64,000 nucleotides of DNA from Stomoxys calcitrans (taxonomy: Eukaryota; Arthropoda; Insecta; Diptera; Muscidae). Under the pieces are notes generated by a model that was given only the letters and a program-made list of their open reading frames with translations, had not been told where the DNA came from and did no database searches. Shown here piece by piece: positions 1-13,070 of this stretch; the stretch's first letter is position 1; each line of letters opens with the position of its first letter. Made by a program: the position numbers and the translations under genes. The stretch lies in NCBI RefSeq assembly GCF_963082655.1, contig NC_081556.1, forward strand, positions 73,083,227 to 73,147,226. Direction: 5' to 3'.

Positions 1-369
<369 letters not shown>

Positions 370-370
<1 letters not shown>

Positions 371-1218
371 GAAAATACTGCAGAAGTGGTTCCTCGGCTA
401 AACAGAAGAAAGGCGGATTGGGATAAATTTCGGCTCAAAATTCTGCACGCCTATCCCTTCTAGACCAGAAAAGGAATGGAAAACTACGCAGGATATTGAC
501 ATATTGGTCAAGTGGATCACGAAGGTCCTGAATGTCATATCGAAAAGGTTACCCGACCACTGCAGTATGTATCAAGCGGAGATCCTTGCAATTAAGGAAG
601 TGGTGGCATGGCTAAGATATAATGACGTTACGAATATTGGCATAAATATCTTCTCAGGCGGCCATTGAATCCCTGAAGAACGTATTTCTGAGCACGAAAA
701 CCGCCCTCGACTGTCGCAGATCTCTCAACGAGATGGCTGAATAGTTCAAAATGCACCCGTTCTTGGTGCCTGACCACAGAGATATCCTAGGGAATTGTAA
801 AGCGGATGAGCATGCAAGACTGGGAACTACCCTACACATTCCAGGGATACTAGAATCTGTGTGTATGCCACTGGCGACATGTAAGCTAAGTTTTCAGAAC
901 CAGGCCCGAAGGACAACGAATGATAGATCGTCACAAAAAGGGAGCTGTGAGCATTCCAAAGCTATGTGGCCTAATTTAGACCCGAAGAGGTCTACCGCTT
1001 TCCTGTCATTGGCTAGATAAGATGTCTCAGTATTTGTGTCCGTCATGACAGGTCACTGTCTAATCGAAAAATATACTGAGAGAAGGTTCAACGGTAGGAG
1101 ATAGAAGGCATCTTCCTTCTGCTGTTCTTGTGGTATCACAATGGACGAAAACGTCTAAGTGAATCTGATGGCAGACTGCCACTTATACCTAACTCGCAGC
1201 AAAGGTTCGCAGGTTAGG
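370..1218 (+). mobile_element. LINE-A 3' fragment (RNase H domain and 3' tail)
   Basis: The early part reads as an endonuclease C terminus ([17 protein letters not shown]). Further on, at about 751-840, it reads HRDILGNCKADEHARLGTTL, the C-terminal RNase H motif of I/LOA/R1-type fly LINEs. Stops and frameshifts break it. The 3' end carries the module 'tatcacaatggacgaaaacg' and a tail with CCTAAC/GGTTAGG repeats. There is no reverse transcriptase between the endonuclease and the RNase H. Confidence 0.75.
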
Positions 1219-2646
1219 TTAGGCGAGAAACGTATGATTGGATACGGCACGGAAGCTGGACATCAGAAACCTGCAAACACAACAGGTAGCAACGCCATAC
1301 TCCACTCGGCTGACCCTATTACTTGAAGAAACCACTCCCTGTACCGACAGAATAGCAGCTCAATCGCAAACCATTGCCCACACCATAGAAAGGGCTGCAA
1401 CATCCATACATGGATACCACAAGCCTCTCCCAAGGAACCTTGGTACGACCTGGAGTGGTGAGGTTACGTGTATGCCACAGAACCAATTCCTGATGATGGT
1501 GAAGAATGTGTACCACATAGTCAGAGCGAGATCTAAGTAGCAGTAACCCGGCTGAAAAACAATAAGCGAGCAGGAGCCGATGGGTTGGCGTCTGAATTGT
1601 ATAATAACGGAGGCGACACGCTGATAAGGCCTATGCATAAGCCCGTCTGCGCAATTCGGCTAGAACAACCCGGTAAATTGGGTAAAAACCGAGGGTATTT
1701 TCCCTCAGATCGGACTATATTTGGATATAGCTGCCCAATAGATGTGCCACCGGATCTCTCGATATTGGGTATTGAGGCCATAAAAGATCCATTTATAAGC
1801 CGAATTCGATGAAATTTGGCACAGTGAGTTCTGGTAGACCCCTACCCATTTCTGTTAAGTGTGGTCCCGATCGAACCATATTTGGTACATTCATCATAGA
1901 CCGGATATTTACACTGCGCCAAATCCTGAAAAAGACCGATAAGGACAAATCAAGACATACTAACTTTTCGTTGACTACAAAACTGCTTTCGACAGCCCTA
2001 TATGTTCAAAGGTATTCCAAGCCATGTCTGAGTTTGGTATTCCTGCAAGACTGATACGACTTTGCAGGATGACGCTTGCTGATACACGCTCTAATTTAAA
2101 CTAGTGAAGAACCTCTCCGAACCGTTCAATTCCAACCAAGTTTGAGATAAGGAGACAGCCCATCGTGTTATCCCTTTAATATGCCGCTGGAGAAATTATC
2201 CGAGAAGCAGGTGTGAATATGCATGGCGCACTACTCACAAGAGAACATATGCTACTCGCCTCTATCGATCGATATTATGGGTCCGTCACCAGAAGAAGCA
2301 ATTGCAGCCTATGAAAGAGGATGATATCAACAACTACAAAGCCCTGTAAATAAAGAACTACAGCTTTGAGATAGCCGTAACCAAAACAAATGGGACCAGT
2401 TTTGAAATAAAACGAAGGATAATATTGGCTCACAGCTGCTACTTTGGATTGCGCATACAATTCAGGAGTAAAGCAACCTCTCGACTACCTATACTGTAGT
2501 ATGGCTCCGAAGCATGGGTAATTGCGAAAGCAGATGAGGTGGTACTTGGAGTGTTTGAGAGAGGCGTCGTATGAACCACGAGCTGTATGACGACGATAGC
2601 ATGGTTAAACGAATCAAAATACAACGGTTTCGTTGGCTGGGTCATG
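1216..2646 (+). mobile_element. LINE-B (RTE-like) fragment, RT portion
   Basis: Frameshifted reading frames give the RT entry motif RLKNNKRAGADGL (about 1545-1600) and IDRIFTLRQIL (about 1895-1930). The C-terminal element IQRFRWLGH lies at about 2615-2645. These match the - strand LINE at 24430-27190. A mini-me insertion interrupts the RT near 1685-1892. Confidence 0.75.
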
Positions 2647-2658
2647 AGGTCTCGCTCT

Positions 2659-2714
<56 letters not shown>

Positions 2715-3288
2715 CCCGATTTTCACTCCTAGAGCCACAGCAAGCGCATTTATTGACCAATCTTCCCAAAACTTTGTACAACGCTTTCCTCGACGCTTTA
2801 CTGTTCCTATTACAGTATGTGAGAATTTTGCTCGAAATCGGTTCAGATTTAGATATAGCTCCCATTTATATGTTAGTCCGATAACTGTCCAAAAATTCAG
2901 CGAAATCGGACAATAAATGCAGCTTCTATGGGCCTTAAAACTTTAATCGGGAGATCGGTCTCCATGGAGGTTATATCAAGATATTGCCCGATGTAGCCCA
3001 TCTTCGAGCTAAATATGAAGTTTGAGTCTAAAATCTTAATTTTTAAAGACTGTATTTTGATTACCACAGACAATGAAGAATATATATGCTTTGTAGGGTC
3101 GGAAATGTTACTAACGGTATTCGATATGTTACTAACGGAATGACAAAATTAATATACGCCTCTCCTCTCTCTGACACTCATTTTCGAGATGTCGCTCTCC
3201 AATTGGTCTCTTCATCGGAGTTTTGGTCTTTCCCTTTTATGGTCGCCTTCAAAAGACTTTGCTGGAGCTTCTTCATCCTTTCTGACAA
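2647..3288. repeat. 642-bp spacer of the inverted repeat: (TA)n, mini-me fragment, LINE 3' end
   Basis: The spacer opens with a short filler at 2647-2661. Then comes a (TA)n tract at 2662-2712 and mini-me-type sequence from 2713 to about 3163, ending with its typical module of 'tttgtagggtcggaaatg' and 'acggaatgacaaaatt'. From about 3170 it is the RTE-like LINE 3' end on the - strand, similar to 24480-24650. Confidence 0.75.
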
Positions 3289-5565
3289 CATGACCCAGCC
3301 AACGAAACCGTTGTATTTTGATTCGTTTAACCATGCTATCGTCGCCATACAGCTCGTGGTTCATACGACGCCTCTCTCAAACACTCCAAGTACCACCTCA
3401 TCTGCTTTCGCAATTACCCATGCTTCGGAGCCATACTACAGTATAGGTAGTCGAGAGGTTGCTTTACTCCTGAATTGTATGCGCAATCCAAAGTAGCAGC
3501 TGTGAGCCAATATTATCCTTCGTTTTATTTCAAAACTGGTCCCATTTGTTTTGGTTACGGCTATCTCAAAGCTGTAGTTCTTTATTTACAGGGCTTTGTA
3601 GTTGTTGATATCATCCTCTTTCATAGGCTGCAATTGCTTCTTCTGGTGACGGACCCATAATATCGATCGATAGAGGCGAGTAGCATATGTTCTCTTGTGA
3701 GTAGTGCGCCATGCATATTCACACCTGCTTCTCGGATAATTTCTCCAGCGGCATATTAAAGGGATAACACGATGGGCTGTCTCCTTATCTCAAACTTGGT
3801 TGGAATTGAACGGTTCGGAGAGGTTCTTCACTAGTTTAAATTAGAGCGTGTATCAGCAAGCGTCATCCTGCAAAGTCGTATCAGTCTTGCAGGAATACCA
3901 AACTCAGACATGGCTTGGAATACCTTTGAACATATAGGGCTGTCGAAAGCAGTTTTGTAGTCAACGAAAAGTTAGTATGTCTTGATTTGTCCTTATCGGT
4001 CTTTTTCAGGATTTGGCGCAGTGTAAATATCCGGTCTATGATGAATGTACCAAATATGGTTCGATCGGGACCACACTTAACAGAAATGGGTAGGGGTCTA
4101 CCAGAACTCACTGTGCCAAATTTCATCGAATTCGGCTTATAAATGGATCTTTTATGGCCTCAATACCCAATATCGAGAGATCCGGTGGCACATCTATTGG
4201 GCAGCTATATCCAAATATAGTCCGATCTGAGGGAAAATACCCTCGGTTTTTACCCAATTTACCGGGTTGTTCTAGCCGAATTGCGCAGACGGGCTTATGC
4301 ATAGGCCTTATCAGCGTGTCGCCTCCGTTATTATACAATTCAGACGCCAACCCATCGGCTCCTGCTCGCTTATTGTTTTTCAGCCGGGTTACTGCTACTT
4401 AGATCTCGCTCTGACTATGTGGTACACATTCTTCACCATCATCAGGAATTGGTTCTGTGGCTTACACGTAACCTCACCACTCCAGGTCGTACCAAGGTTC
4501 CTTGGGAGAGGCTTGTGGTATCCATGTATGGATGTTGCAGCCCTTTCTATGGTGTGGGCAATGGTTTGCGATTGAGCTGCTATTCTGTCGGTACAGGGAG
4601 TGGTTTCTTCAAGTAATAGGGTCAGCCGAGTGGAGTATGGCGTTGCTACCTGTTGTGTTTGCAGGTTTCTGATGTCCAGCTTCCGTGCCGTATCCAATCA
4701 TACGTTTCTTGCCTAACCTAACCTGCGAACCTTTGCTGCGAGTTAGGTATAAGTGGCAGTCTGCCATCAGATTCACTTAGACGTTTTCGTCCATTGTGAT
4801 ACCACAAGAACAGCAGAAGGAAGATGCCTTCTATCTCCTACCGTTGAACCTTCTCTCAGTATATTTTTCGATTAGACAGTGACCTGTCATGACGGACACA
4901 AATACTGAGACATCTTATCTAGCCAATGACAGGAAAGCGGTAGACCTCTTCGGGTCTAAATTAGGCCACATAGCTTTGGAATGCTCACAGCTCCCTTTTT
5001 GTGACGATCTATCATTCGCTGTCCTTCGGGCCTGGTTCTGAAAACTAAGCTTACATGTCGCCAGGGGCATACTCACAGATTCTAGTATCCCTGGAATGTG
5101 TAGGGTAGTTCCCAGTCTTGCATGCTCATCCGCTTTACAATTCCCTAGGATATCTCTGTGGTCAGGCACCAAGAACGGGTGCATTTTGAACTATTCAGCC
5201 ATCTCGTTGAGAGATCTGCGACAGTCGAGGGCGGTTTTCGTGCTCAGAAATACGTTCTTCAGGGATTCAATGGCCGCCTGAGAAGATATTTATGCCAATA
5301 TTCGTAACGTCATTATATCTTAGCCATGCCACCACTTCCTTAATTGCAAGGATCTCCGCTTGATACATACTGCAGTGTTCGGGTAACCTTTTCGATATGA
5401 CATTCAGGACCTTCGTGATCCACTTGACCAATATGTCTATATCCTGCGTAGTTTTCCATTCCTTTTCGGGTCTAGAAGGGATAGGCGTGCAGAATTTTGA
5501 GCCGAAATTTATCCCAATCCGCCTTTCTTCTGTTTAGCCGAGGAACCACTTCTGCAGTATTTTCT
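3289..5565 (-). repeat. Right arm of the 2277-bp inverted repeat
   Basis: This is the reverse complement of the left arm. Here the LINE sequences continue past both arm ends: the RTE-like LINE runs on toward about 3170, and the other LINE runs on from 5566 to about 7110. That marks this arm as the older, parental copy. Confidence 0.93.
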
Positions 5566-5608
5566 CCAAGGCTGAAACTAATATAACACTGTGGCCATCC
5601 AACACTTC

Positions 5609-5968
5609 CTAGTCGCATATACTTGCGCTTATATTTTCCGATACAAAGGTGATATCTAGTACCTTCTGCCTGTTCCTGGTAATAAAGGACGATTTATCCC
5701 CTTTATTACAAATCGCCAGATTGCAACTTATAATATATTCGATAAGCAGCTCACCCCTTTCTTTGACATCCGAACTTCCCCATATCTGGTGATGCGCATC
5801 AGCATCACTTCCTACAATAAGGCCCTTCTTCCCTACAGAAGCGGCTTCAACCAGCGATTTAATATTTGAAGACGGCATCTCTGAATCGTGTGCCATATAT
5901 AGGGAAGCCATTTCGGTCTCCTCCAATCCACTACACTTTAGAGATGTGGTTGATAGTTCCTCAGACAA
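5609..5968 (-). pseudogene. LINE-A endonuclease (EEP-type) fragment
   Basis: The frame contains GKKGLIVGSDADAHHQIWG (the D-x-N/D-A-H-H-x-x-W block of LINE apurinic-type endonucleases) and ITRNRQKVLDITFVS (the S/T-x-x-D block). It lacks the N-terminal catalytic blocks, which would lie in the frameshifted region up to about 6130. Confidence 0.7.
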
Positions 5969-6302
5969 GTGTTCAGCAACAGCTAAGTCGTCTCCTGATT
6001 CCCCAACCCACCGATTCTATAGACTATCAGTTTAAACTTGTTGAGTCCGTAGGATACTTCTACTTCAGACTTGTTGATTCCTGAGAGACAATCGGAATTT
6101 AGTACGAATACTGCATGTCTCCGGTCACAATCAGCCCCATCCAATCTCAAATCTTCCAGTCGGTGGTTGAAAGATTGCGATTGCAGTCCCTTGTACTTCC
6201 AAGTATGGATTCAGGATCTGAGGGAACCCTTGGTATCAAATCTAGTGCCATTGGTCGAGAAGGAATATTTTTCTTCTTGACTAAATGTAGTGCTGCACCT
6301 GG

Positions 6303-6935
6303 CTAGATCTCACCAATTTTTTTTAGCGCACAACGATATATTTCAATTGAGCGTTGTTCCTCAAAGCCAATTAAGGTGTATCGGCCCCAATACCAGCCTG
6401 CCTCGCCGCAAACTGGAGGAGACCCAGGAAATTCCGTAAGGACATCGGTGTATTCTGATGACAGTCCATTGACTATCCCACTCCAATTGTTCCTAGGTAT
6501 GCAGCCCTGTTCTTCTCCCTTGTTGACAACTGCCACCACCGAACTGTCCCTAGCCACATTAGCAATGGTTCTTGGACCCATCTTACTATTGTTCTCCCTA
6601 GTTCTTTTAGGCATGGAATGCCCTCCAGGTGACCGAAGCCTTTTGGATGACTGCGGTGCAGTTTCCGAATCGAGACATATAGTCTTTGGGGTAGCCTGTG
6701 CAGCGAATTCCCGAGCCCAGTTTAGGGAGTCTCTCTCTCTATAAGTGAGAGTTTTAGGACCATTCGCACCAAGCCTCTCAATAAACCTGAGAGCGATGTA
6801 TCTTCTATTATTCCTACCTCTTAAAGAGCGTGTTGGTTTGCCGGGGAAGGCCAATGGCCTAGGCAAATTATAGGCATGCGAAGATAAATTAGGTTCGGCC
6901 TTGTCCATAAGACTCGAACCTGGTGCCTTCGTCAA
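6303..6935 (-). pseudogene. LINE-A ORF1-like reading frame (DUF4780-type)
   Basis: This 210-codon open frame is basic and proline-rich in its first half. Its second half has the conserved layout of the LINE ORF1 domain: hydrophobic VVAVV, GCIPRNNW, GWYWGRY, then ERSIEI-like helices. Known role of such proteins: nucleic-acid chaperone of the retrotransposon RNP. No CCHC knuckle is visible, so the frame is probably a remnant. It is mobile-element coding, not a host gene. Confidence 0.65.
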
Positions 6936-7149
6936 AAGCCTCTGCTGACCAGTCGTCTGTCGGCTAGTAGGGCCTGGAGCAGCCGCTCCACCAGTCGAGG
7001 AGCCGCTCCTCTAGACAACATGCTACGGCCTGACACCACCACCGCAGCTGTTGGGTCTTTGGAGTTCATTCTAAGCCCACTCCCGGGTTCTAGATCTACC
7101 GCTCCACTGGAAATAGATGCAAATCATCAATGGCTTAGTAGATACCTCT

Positions 7150-9360
7150 ATCGCAGCTATCCTTGAGTGACTTGAATTTTTCTTTCAAAAATAATGACCT
7201 ATTACGAGTTACAGGAAAATTCTTGCGAAGCGAATAAACGAAACGTCCTCTCCACTCAATCTTTGTTGCAACAAGGTAATGATCGGAATCGAATTGAGAA
7301 TTTCTTCGGAACTGTAGAAATAAAAACTCCTAGCGGTTGAAAAAAAGTGCGCAAAAGCAATCACAGATAAAGAAAAATGGTGTGGAGTCCTGGCATTGTT
7401 CAGAACTTTCCGAGAAAAATTAGCTTAAGACAATCCAGTCTAGAGATTATTCCGAATCCGTTCTAAGATGTTCATATGGCAACTTCTAAAGAAATTCAAA
7501 TAGAATTTGTGACGAACTCGGTAAGATCAGCAAACTGTTGTAGACGAGTTTCAAATTCGTCGTTTGTTTTGCTGGGTATGTGCATATATTGAAATGTGTG
7601 TGTGTGTGAATGGCTATATATTTGGTGTTGATTTATTATTGCCTTTGCTCATTGATGCCCCGCACACGTTATTTCAAATAAATTAGCTAATGCCTTATTT
7701 TTTTTTTTTTTTTTGAAAATTTAGGCTTTTGTGTGCAACGGCGCACAAGAAATATGAGCACAATCTGTTGGAATGTCTATAGCTATGTCGATGGATTGTC
7801 ACCAAAGAAGCATTAAAACTCCATTGCCCAGTTTAGTTTGGCGGTTTCGCTATGGCCACTGAAGAATCAATGGAAAACGGCGGTGTTTTCATGGCCCAGA
7901 CGTCTCCTACTGACAATGTTGAATTACTTGTATTTGATTACTGTAGTCTTTCTGTATGTCGTACGTGTTGTAGTTGTTGTTTAACTGTCAGTTTGGTCTA
8001 TGTTGACACCTAAACGTGAATTATTTCATTACCTGAGGTAACTAAACTTAAATAAATAAGTGGGGGTAGAAATCGCCAAACAAGAGATACACGAAAACAT
8101 GTGTGCACACGGATTGAAAGTTCCCCTGGTGCGTGAATGCGTTGACGAGTTGGGTTTGTAAAGTTGGGGAATTCACTCTATATTTGTGTTTAGAGAATAT
8201 CTGGCCCCGTGTGCCTCGCTATACTTTGAAATTGGTTTTTAATGTTTTTTTTTAAAGCAATAGGTCCTTCTCCGATGGTATGATGTGCCTCCGAGACTTG
8301 GACCAAATTTGGTCTCCCAGATATTGTGTCTGGAATTTGGTTGTCAGACATGAACTCTACTCCCAAATCATCATCTGGTTCCCACACTGTCCCTATTAGT
8401 CTACATGATTACGGGTCATGACTGCGTAAGACGGTCTCTGCGTTACTGGGCTACCAACTTTGATATCGATTCGTACATTACATAAAGATTGTCCTCAGAA
8501 AAAAATGTGCGCATATAAATACAGCATTTTGTGTTTTTCTCAAAAACCCTAATTAAACAATTCAATACACATTAAACAATTATTTCCAAATGCAATATTT
8601 TATTTTCTTATGGATTTTTTTATTTGGACTCAAAATCATTTTAGACTAGAAACGAATAGAATATTTAATGATTACTGCCTTTTCGATGAGTCCTAGAAGA
8701 AATTCTTCGATACTCAAGCGTCTATTGCAAAAGAAAAATTGTAAAAGTTTATCACACCTTCTACCTCTTGAAATGAAAAGTGCATTGTTTACTTAAATGT
8801 TCATCTATTGTTGGGAACTGTTCACATTTACTTAAATTTTTTTTCGAACGGCTGTGGCATTCATGTTGCAAATGGCAACAAATGAGTCACACACAACTTT
8901 TCATTGAAACATGTAGAACAATAAAAATATCTTTTGCAGTATAGCAAGATCGCAAAATCGGGGAGTGTGTTTATTTCATCTGATTACTGCATTAAAATGA
9001 GACAACAAAGGCAGGTCGTCATCATTCGGGGTAAAGGCGCGACCCCGCAAACGAATCTGCATCTGGAATGTTTTAAGTAGGGTGATCAGATCGGTTTTGG
9101 AAAACATTTTTCGGGTTTTTGGCTTGAATATAAGTTTTTTCAAAATTGTGGTGGATTTTTGATAAATGGCAATAAATAACCGGTTTCGTACGAATGGTTC
9201 ATTTCTTACCATATTTTGTGATAAGAATCACTTCAACTTCAATGAAATTTTGTCTTTTGAACATATTTCTTTGGGGTTCCGCCTTTAAGGTTGGTTCTCT
9301 GTTCGCTTTTCGAGAAATTTTTTCGCGATAACTTTTTTAAATAATGGATATTAAAGTAAA
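7150..9360. other. No gene seen; mostly non-repetitive AT-rich DNA
   Basis: I see no exon with splice sites and no convincing domain. A poly-T of about 18 (7699), a short (GT)n (7596) and a 65-codon frame on the - strand (8387-8190) of unknown meaning are present. The stretch could hold the missing first exon of gene 1, but no candidate with TM1-like coding and a phase-0 donor was recognised. Confidence 0.5.
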
Positions 9361-10825
9361 GCAAGTAAAATGGCATTAAGTTCATCACAATCCGGTGAAA
9401 ATTAGATATCTCATGCATCCAAATACGGCATGGACATTGAGTGGTCTATTTATACGTCACTGTTCAATTTTGTAGAACAAAATATTGGCCTTTTTGGCAG
9501 TTATATCCAAATATAAACCGATTTGAACCATATAGGACACGGATGTCGAAAAGCCTAACATAAGTCACTGAGTCAAATTTTAACGAAATCGGAGATTAAA
9601 TGCGCTTTTTATAGGGTCAAGATTTTAAATGGAGAGATCGATCTATATGGCACCTATAAATCTGGACCGATCTGGACCAAATTAGCAAGGATGTAATAAT
9701 CATCCTATTTTGTTATAACTCCACTGCTATATCCTTAGTTATATCTTAATATGGGCTGATCTCGATCATATTTTATTCAGGTCCCTAGAATTCATATACA
9801 AGTACCATTTTCAGACAAAAAATCAGCTTTTTATGGAATTAGGACCCTAAATTGTAAGATCGGTCTATATAACAGATTTATTAAAATAAAGTTTAGTCTA
9901 AAACATATTAGGGAGGGTGTCCGGTGGCTAAAAACAACTCACTGATTTAAATTTCAGCTAAATCGGATAAAAAATAAAGTTTTTATGAGCAGCTATACCT
10001 AATATGGTTGCCCAAAAAGTAATTGCGGATTTTTTTAAAAGAAAGTAAATGTATTTTTAATAAAACTTTGAATGAACTTTAATCAAATATACTTTTTTTA
10101 CACTTTTTCTAAAGCAAGCTATAAGTAACAGCTGATAACTGACAGAAGAAAGAATGCAATTACAGAGTCACAAGCTGTGAAAAAATTTGTCAACCTCGAC
10201 TATATGAAAAATTCGCAATTACTTTTTGGGCAACCCAATATAATCCGATCTGATCCATATTAAGGTTGGATGACGGGAGGCTTAAAATAACCCACTGCTT
10301 AAAATTTCATCGAAATCGGGTTATAAATGCAACTTTTATAGGCCTTAGGTCCTTAAACCTCATATCGGTTTCTATGGCAGCTATATCTAAATATACTCTG
10401 ATATTTGGGTCAGATATCGGGAGGCCTAAGACTACCCATTGTTTCAAATTTCAGCAAAATCGGATAAAAAATATAGCATTTATGGTCATTAGACCCTTTA
10501 TAGGCATATCGGTCTATAAAGCAGCTATATCCAAATATGGTCCGTTTTGGCCTGTTTAAGAACTTAACCAGCGTACATCAAAAGGACGTATCTGTGCCAA
10601 ATTTCAGCTCAATATCTCAATTTTTGAAGGCTGTAGAGTGATTAAAACAGACGGACGGACAGACGGACAGACACACGGACATCGTTAAAAAGTCTTAGAA
10701 TTTTACGACGATCCGAAATATACATACTTTGTAGGGTCGGAAATTGATATTTCGATGTGTTGCAAACGAAATGACTAAATGAATATACCCCCTATCCTAC
10801 GGTGGTGGGTATAAAAACATGCTAA
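9361..10825. mobile_element. Mini-me/DINE-1-like element, family B
   Basis: The element starts with 'gcaagtaaaatggcattaag' and ends with 'ggtggtgggtataaaa'. Inside are degenerate units of about 170 bp: 'gcagctatatccaaatata', then 'tttcagcaaaatcggataa', then 'ttaggccctta'-like text. Near the end is a GACGGACGGACAGACGGACAG proto-microsatellite (about 10650). A mariner MITE is nested at 10005-10237. Confidence 0.7.
10005..10237. mobile_element. Mariner-derived MITE, 233 bp, both ends present
   Basis: The terminal inverted repeats read 'ggttgcccaaaaagtaattg' at the left, with the complementary version 'caattactttttgggcaacc' at the right. They are flanked by TA, as in Tc1/mariner insertions. There is no transposase coding. 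It is nested inside the family B mini-me element, so it arrived later. Confidence 0.85.
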
Positions 10826-11275
10826 TTTCATTCAGTAGGACGTTCCTTCGTTACTTATTAACAATCTGTAATAAAAGTATTATGGTATCATTGAGATTTT
10901 TGAAATGTGCCAAATAGTAATCGCGAAAAACATAGGTTCAACTGTAAAAACGAACATAGCACCAGCATTTTGAGGAAATTCTGTCGTTGGGAATATTCCA
11001 TAAGCACTCATCGCGGCCACCATTGGTGTGATATCCTTTGTCATGATTCGTCTGAAAAACTTTCAATTTATTTTCTTCAAAACTCATTTTCATTTTCATA
11101 ATTCAGCTCGACTCAGAAAAAAACTAAAAAATTCTTCTTTGCTGATTTTTCATAAATTTTTTGTCTTAAAAAATAATATCGAATTTGCTTCGATTGAGAA
11201 AAGAAATTTGGCTTTTGGGAATATTTGCCTGAAGAGATGTTTCATCAAAATTTTGACTTGAAAAACTAAAATTTT

Positions 11276-12419
11276 TATACCCTCCACCATAGGATGCGGG
11301 TATACTAACTTCTTCATTCTGTTTGTAACTACTCGAAATATTCGTCTGAGACCCCATAAAGTATATATATTCTTGATCGTCGTGACATTTTATGTTGATC
11401 TAGCCATGTCCGTCCGTCCGTTTGTCCGTCGAAAGCACGCTAACTTTCGAAGGTAAAGCTAGCCGCTTGAAATTTTGTACAAATACTTCTTATTAGTGTA
11501 GGTCAGTTGGGATTGTAAATGGGCCATATCGGTCCATGTTTTGATATAGCTGCCATACAAACCGATCTTGGGTCTTGACTTCTTGAGCCTCTAGAGGGCG
11601 CAATTCGCATCCGATTCGAATGAAATTTTGCAGGAAGTGTTTTGTTATGATATCCAACAGCTGTGCTAAGTATGGCGCAAATCGGTGTATAACCTGATAT
11701 AGCTGCCATATAAACCGATCTTGGGTCTTGACTTCTTGGCCCCTATAGAGGGCGCAATTTCTATCCGATTTGAATGAGATTTTGCTCTAAATATTTTGTT
11801 ATGATATCCAACAACTGTGCCAACCGGTTCATAACCTGATATTGGTGTCATATAAACCGATCTGGGAACTTGACTTCTTGACCTTCTAGAAGGCGCAATT
11901 CCTTTCCGATTTGGCTGAAATTTGGCATGACGTATTTTAGTATGACTTTCAACAACTGTGCCAAATAAGGTTCAAATCAGTTCATAACCTTATATGGCTG
12001 CCATATAAACCGATCTGGGATCTTGACTTCTAGATCCTCTAGAGGAAGTAATTATTATCCGATTTGCCTGAAATTTTATACGACGGATCCTCTCATGACC
12101 ATAAACATACGTGTTTATTATGGTCTGAATCGGTCTATAGCCTGATACAGCTCCCATATAAATCGATTTCTCTATTTTACTTCTTGAGCCCCCAAAGGGC
12201 GCAATTCTTATTCGAATTGGCTGACATTTTACACATAATTTAATTGTGGTCCGAACCGGGCCATATCTTGATATCGCTCTAATAGCAGAGCAAATCTTTT
12301 CTTTTATCCTTTTTTTTGCCTAAGAAGAGATGCCGGGAAAATAACTCTACAAATGCGATCCATGGTGGAGGGTATATAAGATTCGGCCCAGCCGAACTTA
12401 GCACGCTTTTACTTGTTTT
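11276..12419 (+). mobile_element. Mini-me/DINE-1-like element, family C, complete-looking
   Basis: It begins 'taccctccaccataggatg' and ends 'ggtggagggtatataagatt' then 'cggcccagccgaac', so the subterminal ends are inverted copies of each other. A GTCCGTCCGTTTGTCC tract follows the 5' module. Several degenerate units ('atatagctgccatataaacc', 'gagggcgcaattc') fill the body. The 3' end can fold into a small hairpin, as in Helentron-type elements. It is non-coding. Confidence 0.75.
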
Positions 12420-12565
12420 TTTCAACTTTTATGAACAATAATTGGAAAAAATCATTGCATTTTGTATTTAGAAAAAATTTAATTCAAAATGTGGTCATAT
12501 CAGAAAATTTGTTCTTGAAAAAAATTTAAGCGACATGTTTTCCGTTTGTGTTTTTGTTGTTGTAG

Positions 12566-13070
12566 CAAGTATGGTCCGAATCGATCCAAAACCTGATATA
12601 AATCTTATTTAAACCGATTCTCCTATTACAATTCTTGTGTTTTTATGGAATGCAGTTCTGGAATTTTGTATGATGATTTCGTCTATGACCTTTCACAGAT
12701 TTACCGAGTATGGTCTGGATCGATCAAACACCTGATATAGGTCCCATTTAAACCGATCATACGATTTTATTCATTTGCTCAATTTTGCACGATGACATCT
12801 GCTATGTCCTTTAACATCTATTTCAAGATAACCCAAATCGATCTAAAACTTCATATAGCTCCCATATCTTGATTTGGCCATTGATCTTACAAAAATCAAT
12901 GGTTATCCATGCATTAAAAAATGCATGGGGATTTCTTGTTATGACCTCCCACAATCTTTTTGAAGTTTCTGTTCATTAAGAGAAACCATGCAAAGAACTT
13001 AACGAATGCGATCCATTGTAGAAAGTATATAAGATTCGGCGCAGGCGAACTTAACAATTCTTATTTGTTT
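12566..13070 (+). mobile_element. Mini-me-like family C, 3' partial copy
   Basis: Degenerate units ('agtatggtccgaatcgatcc', 'gatataggtcccatttaaac') end with 'gtatataagattcggcgcag' and 'gcgaacttaac', the family's 3' end. Confidence 0.6.

Larger units (their letters stand above)
4720..7150 (-). mobile_element. LINE-A copy lacking its reverse transcriptase
   Basis: On the - strand, an ORF1-like frame at 6935-6303 has the pattern VVAVVNKGEEQGCIPRNNW and GWYWGRYTLIGFEEQRS, which fits the DUF4780 domain found in ORF1 of fly LINEs. An endonuclease segment at about 5968-5609 follows (LIVGSDADAHHQIWG, LDITFVSENI). The element then passes almost directly to the RNase H part (about 5380-4915) and the 3' end near 4736. 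The whole RT region is missing. A second copy at 59040-62170 has the same endonuclease-to-RNase H layout, so an RT-less subfamily is possible. The 5' sequence to about 7150 is less certain. Confidence 0.75.

Noticed and set aside
6376..6744. 122-codon + strand frame
   Set aside because: It lies opposite the LINE-A ORF1 frame, which carries the real domain pattern.
10938..11051. Possible small cysteine-containing terminal exon on the - strand (acceptor-like 'tttttcag', then a 37-codon frame)
   Set aside because: No partner exon, no signal peptide and no family match. One acceptor-like site in AT-rich DNA is not enough.
9361..12419. A CRISPR-like or satellite array (regular repeats)
   Set aside because: The units are degenerate bodies of mini-me elements with recognisable ends, in a fly genome.
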